A DNA stretch of 64,000 bases from Eumeta japonica (taxonomy: Eukaryota; Arthropoda; Insecta; Lepidoptera; Psychidae). Positions within the stretch are counted from its first letter, which is position 1. Each line of letters starts with the position of its first letter. The notes below the pieces were generated by a model. The model made no database searches and was not told the DNA's origin. It saw only the letters and a program-made list of their open reading frames with translations. Positions 58,930-64,000 of this stretch are shown piece after piece. The stretch covers positions 186,001-250,000 of the forward strand of contig BGZK01000097.1 in the NCBI GenBank assembly GCA_005406025.1. Direction: 5' to 3'. A program made the translations under genes and the position numbers.

Positions 58930-59110
58930 ATAAATCCGTTTGCTTCCGCACGCCGATGTGGAGCAGGCGTAACCGGGTCGCCATTACACGAGGAGGACTC
59001 GGAAGGGATTTGTTAAGGTTTCCGCTACGGGCGGGCCGGCGCGCGCGCGCCTGTTATGCAAATGCTACCAATCTCCGGAACAAACCCTACGCATGCCGGC
59101 GTGTTTGGTA
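58930..59110. other. CpG-rich patch, candidate conserved element
   Basis: It includes 'GCTACGGGCGGGCCGGCGCG' and a short (GC)n run near 59040-59050, then 'TGTTATGCAAATGCTACC', an octamer-like ATGCAAAT. A 65-codon + frame has no domain. Probably non-coding. Confidence 0.35.
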
Positions 59111-59635
59111 ATCGAGGAAATGTCTCGGTAAATGTTGCTGCGTATTGTCTCGCAAACAGTGGACTGAGTTTAACACGATAGCGCAACTGATATTTAAACC
59201 GACTCCGCTATATTTAAGCATGGTATGCAGACCATCCTAAAATAGGGTAATAGGGTAGGTATGTGTTTTAGGAGTTTGGATTTTGAAATGAAGAGATTTT
59301 GATCTTATAATATTAATATACTCAAAACAAAACACTGAAGAAAAAAAAAGAACTGTGGCCATTGTTTTATGTTGTTGATGAAAAATTAATATTAGGCGTA
59401 TAACTTAATAAAACATTCGCATTTGAAAATGTAATGACGCCGATGTAGATATTATTTGCTTCGATCTACAAATTATTTGACAAAAATCAAATTAAAATTT
59501 CAATAAGAGAAATGTGTTATTTTGATAAGTTTGGAAAACAATACCTTCAGGCCAATTAAATTTCAATATCAAGTATGGCAAACTGTTAGTAAGAACTAAG
59601 CGAATAGCGAAGTTTAATTCCAAGGACCTCCATTT
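59111..59635. other. A/T-rich non-coding stretch
   Basis: Nothing recognisable. Confidence 0.35.
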
Positions 59636-59639
59636 TTAA

Positions 59640-60785
59640 TCGACTTCAAATTAAACAGGATAAGGTTCTCAATTTGACTGTACTTTTTTTTATGGTTGTT
59701 ACCTCAGAACTTTTGACTGGATGATCCGATTTCGTTTTTTTTTATTTGACAGCTGGCACTTTTCTTATGGTCCCATTTCAATTTGGTTTTCTGACAATGG
59801 CATCCATAAGAAAACCATATAAGTCTTAAATTTGCATTAAGTATGTGCGCGAAAAATGGATGAATAACTCAATATCACGCTAACCGATTTCGATGATTCT
59901 TTTTTTATTGGAAAGAATGTACCTACTTCAAAAGTAATTTGATGAAAGTTTGGTTAGGTTCAGATTATGGGATTTATGACAAAGTAACGGAACTCTTCAA
60001 TTCTTAGGAGCAAATTAACAATACTCGGCCGAGTCTTTTATAGGCTATCCGGATATTTGAGTCACCTACCGTAACGTCGTTATGGTCAAGTAATTGTCGT
60101 AGTTGAATATAATAAAATCAATAGAACTCCTTAACGGCTTACAGTAAGGGTGCGATTTATGAGCAGCACGGTTAGTAGGTCTACCCATATTCAGACAAAT
60201 TAGTTAGTGTACTTCAGATTCACTAAAAATCAAAAAATAAAACAAAATGAACGAATAAAATCGAATTCAAAGAAAAACTATTCCAAAACAAATTAATATC
60301 AACTAAAAAGTAAACAAATAATTGCGTATTCTTCTACAACTTAATAATCAACTTACTTTTTCTCCTCTTCAATATGTAGATACGACCTATGTGTTTACCA
60401 TGCAAGAAGGTAGGTGGGTACCTACTCACTCCAAATTTAACTCAACACATACCTATGAACAACAAACAATAATCAAAATATTTTTTTGAGTTTTCCTAAT
60501 TATAATGAAATGAAAAATATTAGTCAATCAAATTATTACGATAATATAATGTACTTACAATTATTGTTATTTTTGGAGTCAGTGTCTATTGCTAGGTATA
60601 TTGTAGTGTTTTCTTGGCTGACCTACCTATCTTCTTGCGTGGTAAACACATATACCCTATCTACATATTGATGAGTAGAAAGAGTAAGTTGATTATGAAG
60701 CTGTAGAAGAATGCGCAAATACTTTTTTACTTTTTAGCGCATATTAATTTGCTTTGGATTAGTTTTCTTTTTTTGAAGTCGGTTT
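59640..60785. mobile_element. Foldback repeat with terminal CGACTTCAAA / TTTGAAGTCGG
   Basis: The left end reads 'AATCGACTTCAAATTAAAC' followed by 'TACCTCAGAACTTTTGACTG', the right end 'TTTTTTTGAAGTCGG'. Inside, 60261-60420 is an inverted copy of 60621-60782 (shared words after reverse complement: 'ATTCTTCTACA', 'AATCAACTTACT', 'TCAATATGTAGATA', 'ATGTGTTTACCA.GCAAGAAG'). This end sequence is common in Lepidoptera as a non-autonomous element. No protein is encoded. Confidence 0.65.
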
Positions 60786-61101
60786 TTTTTTTGTTAATTA
60801 TGGGCGACCTTAAAGATTTCGTTTCATTTAAATCCACGACCTTTGTTATATTTTTTACTTATTACACAATATTTAGAGCATTATTTATGATACTGTAGTG
60901 CTTTAATTTTTAGTTTAGAGTTTCGTGAACAAGGCAATCAAATAATTTGGATTAAATACAAATAGTCTCAACGATGTCATGAAAACGATTCTAGATTTCA
61001 AAGATTCATTTAGTCAAATACACTAGAATATATATGTTACCGGCAATCTGCATAATCAGGTATTCTATACAATACGTAGGCAATAAATACCCAATTCGCA
61101 G

Positions 61102-61276
61102 CCGGTGAAGTGTGTAAAAGTCGAGAGCGAGGAAGGAGGAGACATGTGTGATTTTCCTAATCAAAAAACGACGTTCCGTACATTTGCGAATCTGCAATCG
61201 ACGGGGGCATTTCAGGAATTTGCCAAATGTACTTACGAAAAACACTTTGATACTAAAAGGGGTTCCTGTCCTAAAA
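61102..61276 (+). CDS. Candidate cysteine-containing internal exon, unrecognised
   Basis: 'CCCAATTCGCAG' is followed by 58 codons and one base, then GTAAGA at 61277. It opens in phase 0 and closes in phase 1. The translation reads PVKCVKVESEEGGDMCDFPN, then KTTFRTFANLQSTGAFQEF, AKCTYEKHF and KRGSCPKS: four cysteines in 58 residues with balanced composition, as in a small extracellular module. The acceptor's pyrimidine tract is weak. I do not recognise the family; upstream and downstream exons were not found in the window, so the gene would continue to the right or in exons I missed. Confidence 0.35.
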
Positions 61277-63595
61277 GTAAGATTTTATGCACTTCAAACG
61301 TCACAATTTTCCTAATGTAAGAATAAGTAAATATTTCTTTTTACTTGATTCCGAGAAGCTTGTAGATCTGCTTCTTATTTTTACAGAATTGGTTTGTTTC
61401 CTAAGTTCTCAATACTTATTACCTGATTACTATGGCAATCATTTTATTTCGGACGAGCTGTACCCGCGACTCCGCTCGTGTGGACTACAGAATCGATATT
61501 TAGATTTTTTTTTATAGATAGCACAAAGTCTTTACTTAAGTACGTTAATTATCAGATAAATAATAATTACGTAAACTACAAGATATACATTGATGAAACA
61601 TGGAGTATATATAGTTTGTTAGTTATATAACGAAAATAAATATCACTAGGGAGGCACTCCGTTCATGTAGCAGAAGCTGAAAAAATTTTCTTAGAAAACG
61701 TCAACGTGTGGTACGTATTTCAATATTTTATTTAAAAATACTTTTAAGGTTTGAAATATTTTTTATTTAAGTCAATAGTTTTGGAAATAATCGCTCTGAA
61801 ATGAACATAAATTGTGTCCCCCCCTTTTCTTTTAAAAAGTTCAAATTACTCGAAAAAAAAAAACAAAGCTAACACTTAATAAATACTTAATAAATAGTTT
61901 CAACCAAAACTATTGTCAAAATGATCTAATATACTGTTTTCAAAGTATTGCCGTAAAACTGCGGTTCTCAAGAAAAGGACGTAAACCCTATGAACAGATA
62001 AGTCCTTTGACTGGTGCAGTTTTCATATAGTATAGCAGTAACTGTTTTAAATCACGATTAAATTAGCACTGCCAGTTTAAGAGTAATAGTCGACATACCT
62101 ACTTGTTTATTTAGTTATAGGCCACTAAAGGGCTTGTACCCACTCTATATGAGAAACATAAAAAAAAAATTGCAACAACGTAGTCTTTTTTCATTAGTAG
62201 TGCATTTCTTTGTAGTAGTCACTAAGAAATGCTACATTGAGTATAGCCTGAAATGTTCTCGGCCGGTTTCTTCCATCTCAATTCTCCATTATCGTCAATG
62301 CTTGTTTCGTACATTACTTTAAGTAAGATAATATATTCTATAGCTAGCTAAATAACATAGCTGTTGATGAAAATAAAATCACACACGGTAGAAGTGAAAT
62401 TTCAGGAAAACAACTTACAAAGAGAATGGGTTGAATGTAGAGTATCAGAAGTTAGGTAATTAATTGTATGGTTTGTTTTTTCTTTTTTTCACATTCCGAA
62501 ATGTAACGTCACCCGCATGCTGTCTGTCACGCCACGCCTTTGTTTTTTCTGCGCCTTACTTAGATATATAACAAAATTATATATTTTAATGAAGAAAATA
62601 GATTATAATCAAAGAGAACAGTAAACAATACTCGAAATGAGTTTATTATACACACGTGTTTCAACGGATGCTTTGCCTACAACCAACAGCTGCACTCAGT
62701 GATCGTCACACCGCTCGAACGCAGTACACTCAACCACGGACAACGAGAGACAGAGAAAGCGAAAAGAGCATATGTCTCACTGTTTTCAGATACATGACGA
62801 TACCCGAAGGCAAGCAAGGCAATGCACTCACTCTACCCGACACAGTCTTCGTCCCCACCACCTTTCATCACACAAAAACGTTGCGGAACAGAATTTCAAA
62901 GCCTTTACATAGAAAGTTTCACCTCAACATCTAAGTCAGATAAATAGTTCTGAAAAGAACATAAACGGACAAGCAGGCAGAGAGAAGTTGACTTCTATAA
63001 TATGTATTTATGTAAACATATTACATGAAAAAAATAACATGTTTGTTCTAATTTTTAACGATATAATGCGCTTAGATAGAAAATTAATATAACTCTTTTT
63101 TTTTGTTTACCGATTGTTAGTAAATAAACATTATGGGTAGTTTTCCACAATATATCAGTGAAAATTGCATTGAAATCGGTTAAGCCGTTTTTAAGATTAG
63201 CGTGAATAAACATATAGAAAAACAGACGAATATTATAAAAACTATTTTTTTGCCTCAGTAACATAAATACAACATGTATTTATGTTTTAAATTAAACTTT
63301 TAGTAATCGTAAATTAAACTTCCATCGTAAACTACAAGTTTACGATGAAAATGAATAAAATTACAAAGAACTATGTTACTGTTCGTGCGTGTACAATGTG
63401 TGTTTCGTAGTGCGATCAGCGGTCGACTGAGTTGTCAGCGACAGTTGAATGGCTGATATTCAACTGTCATCATATAGATGACTGCGTTAAAACCTTCAGC
63501 TCCTTGAAAAATGGAGACTTAAGTACTTAAAAATGGCCAGATCTTGTTGTTTGCTCGAAGAACAACTCTTTTGTTTGTTTTTATTTCTGCTATTT
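61277..63595. other. A/T-rich stretch with one GC-richer block
   Basis: A CCCGCG-type motif lies at 61457-61480 ('GTACCCGCGACTCCGCTCG'). The block at 62650-62935 has a 92-codon + frame (Thr- and Arg-rich, no domain); it may be a repeat. A hairpin CATCGTAAACT / AGTTTACGATG lies at 63323-63347. No gene is supported. Confidence 0.35.
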
Positions 63596-63599
63596 TTCA

Positions 63600-64000
63600 A
63601 GCAGCATCTGATTGTAGAGAGATATCAGTAACTCTTCCCAGCGGCCATTTCATTGTTGTTGTGTTATCATCTCGAATAAGGACCATTTGATCCGGGTTGA
63701 TGTCCAGTTGGTTATGGCGCCATTTTGTTCTTTCTTGAAATTCGCAAACATACTCCCGGGTCTACGTAAGTCTAAAATTCTGTCTAATTTGTTAGTTTCG
63801 AAAACATCTGTCAAGAAAACTCGGATTAGCATCTTAGGAATCTGGTGACGACAGTGGAAATTCCCTGGGCTTAGGGCCTAAGGTCATTTGAATCGGGAGA
63901 TATAGGACATAAGGGTCTGAAATTAAATATGGCCTCTATTTGAATAAACAAAGTATTTAGCTCCTCATATGTAAGACTAGTGTATTGAATGGGACTTCTT
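63600..64000 (-). pseudogene. BEL/Pao LTR retrotransposon fragment (integrase end of pol)
   Basis: On the - strand the far right reads '[19 protein letters not shown]' and '[14 protein letters not shown]', the conserved segment near the integrase C-terminal end of BEL/Pao pol. After frame changes come a 'KEQNG'-type basic segment and, near 63700-63620, wording corresponding to the 'V.I.DDN....WPLGRV' chromodomain-like end. At least two frameshifts and a small deletion break it. The element continues past the window edge. It is an old retroelement relic, not a gene. Confidence 0.75.

Overview
The window looks like nuclear DNA of an insect, most probably a lepidopteran (moth or butterfly). The grounds are a strongly A/T-rich background, spliced coding with GT..AG introns, several decayed mariner elements, fragments of non-LTR retrotransposons, and repeat signatures I know from Lepidoptera: the GCCCGCGGCTTCGCCCGCG-type motif, the 'GGCAACGC..TGTCCATGG..GTTTGCC' LINE tail, terminal GAAGTCGG repeats and a short CCTAA run. 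No bacterial-style operons, rRNA genes, functional tRNA genes or CRISPR arrays are visible. Species cannot be named.

The one securely recognised host gene is the 3' end of a receptor-type guanylate cyclase on the + strand. Two coding exons (11376-11566 and 11845-12420) encode the end of the cyclase catalytic domain and a 177-residue polar tail with a possible PDZ ligand. The rest of the gene must lie left of the window, so positions 1-11375 are probably one large intron. That intron carries a broken endogenous viral element, an alphavirus-like superfamily 1 helicase at about 8565-9465, next to a 148-bp direct repeat, a pogo/CENP-B-like fragment and other repeats.

From 12.4 kb onward the sequence is mostly gene-poor. 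It holds mariner remnants (15.6, 30.1, 41.4 and 48.1-48.5 kb), a 1.4-kb foldback structure (16.5-17.9 kb), LINE debris, three copies of an unclassified 450-530-bp element (4.0, 44.2, 52.1 kb), tRNA-like SINE heads, a 59-bp tandem repeat, a degenerate long non-LTR retrotransposon on the - strand (53.8-57.2 kb), a 'GAAGTCGG' foldback (59.6-60.8 kb) and a BEL/Pao fragment at the right edge. CpG-rich patches stand out from the background and may be conserved regulatory elements.

Two tentative gene predictions are offered. On the - strand, three exon-like segments (53195-53061, 32033-31904, 27924-27731) have compatible splice phases and would give a 152-residue secreted protein with a signal peptide. 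On the + strand, 61102-61276 looks like a cysteine-containing internal exon. Neither is recognised, and both are inference.
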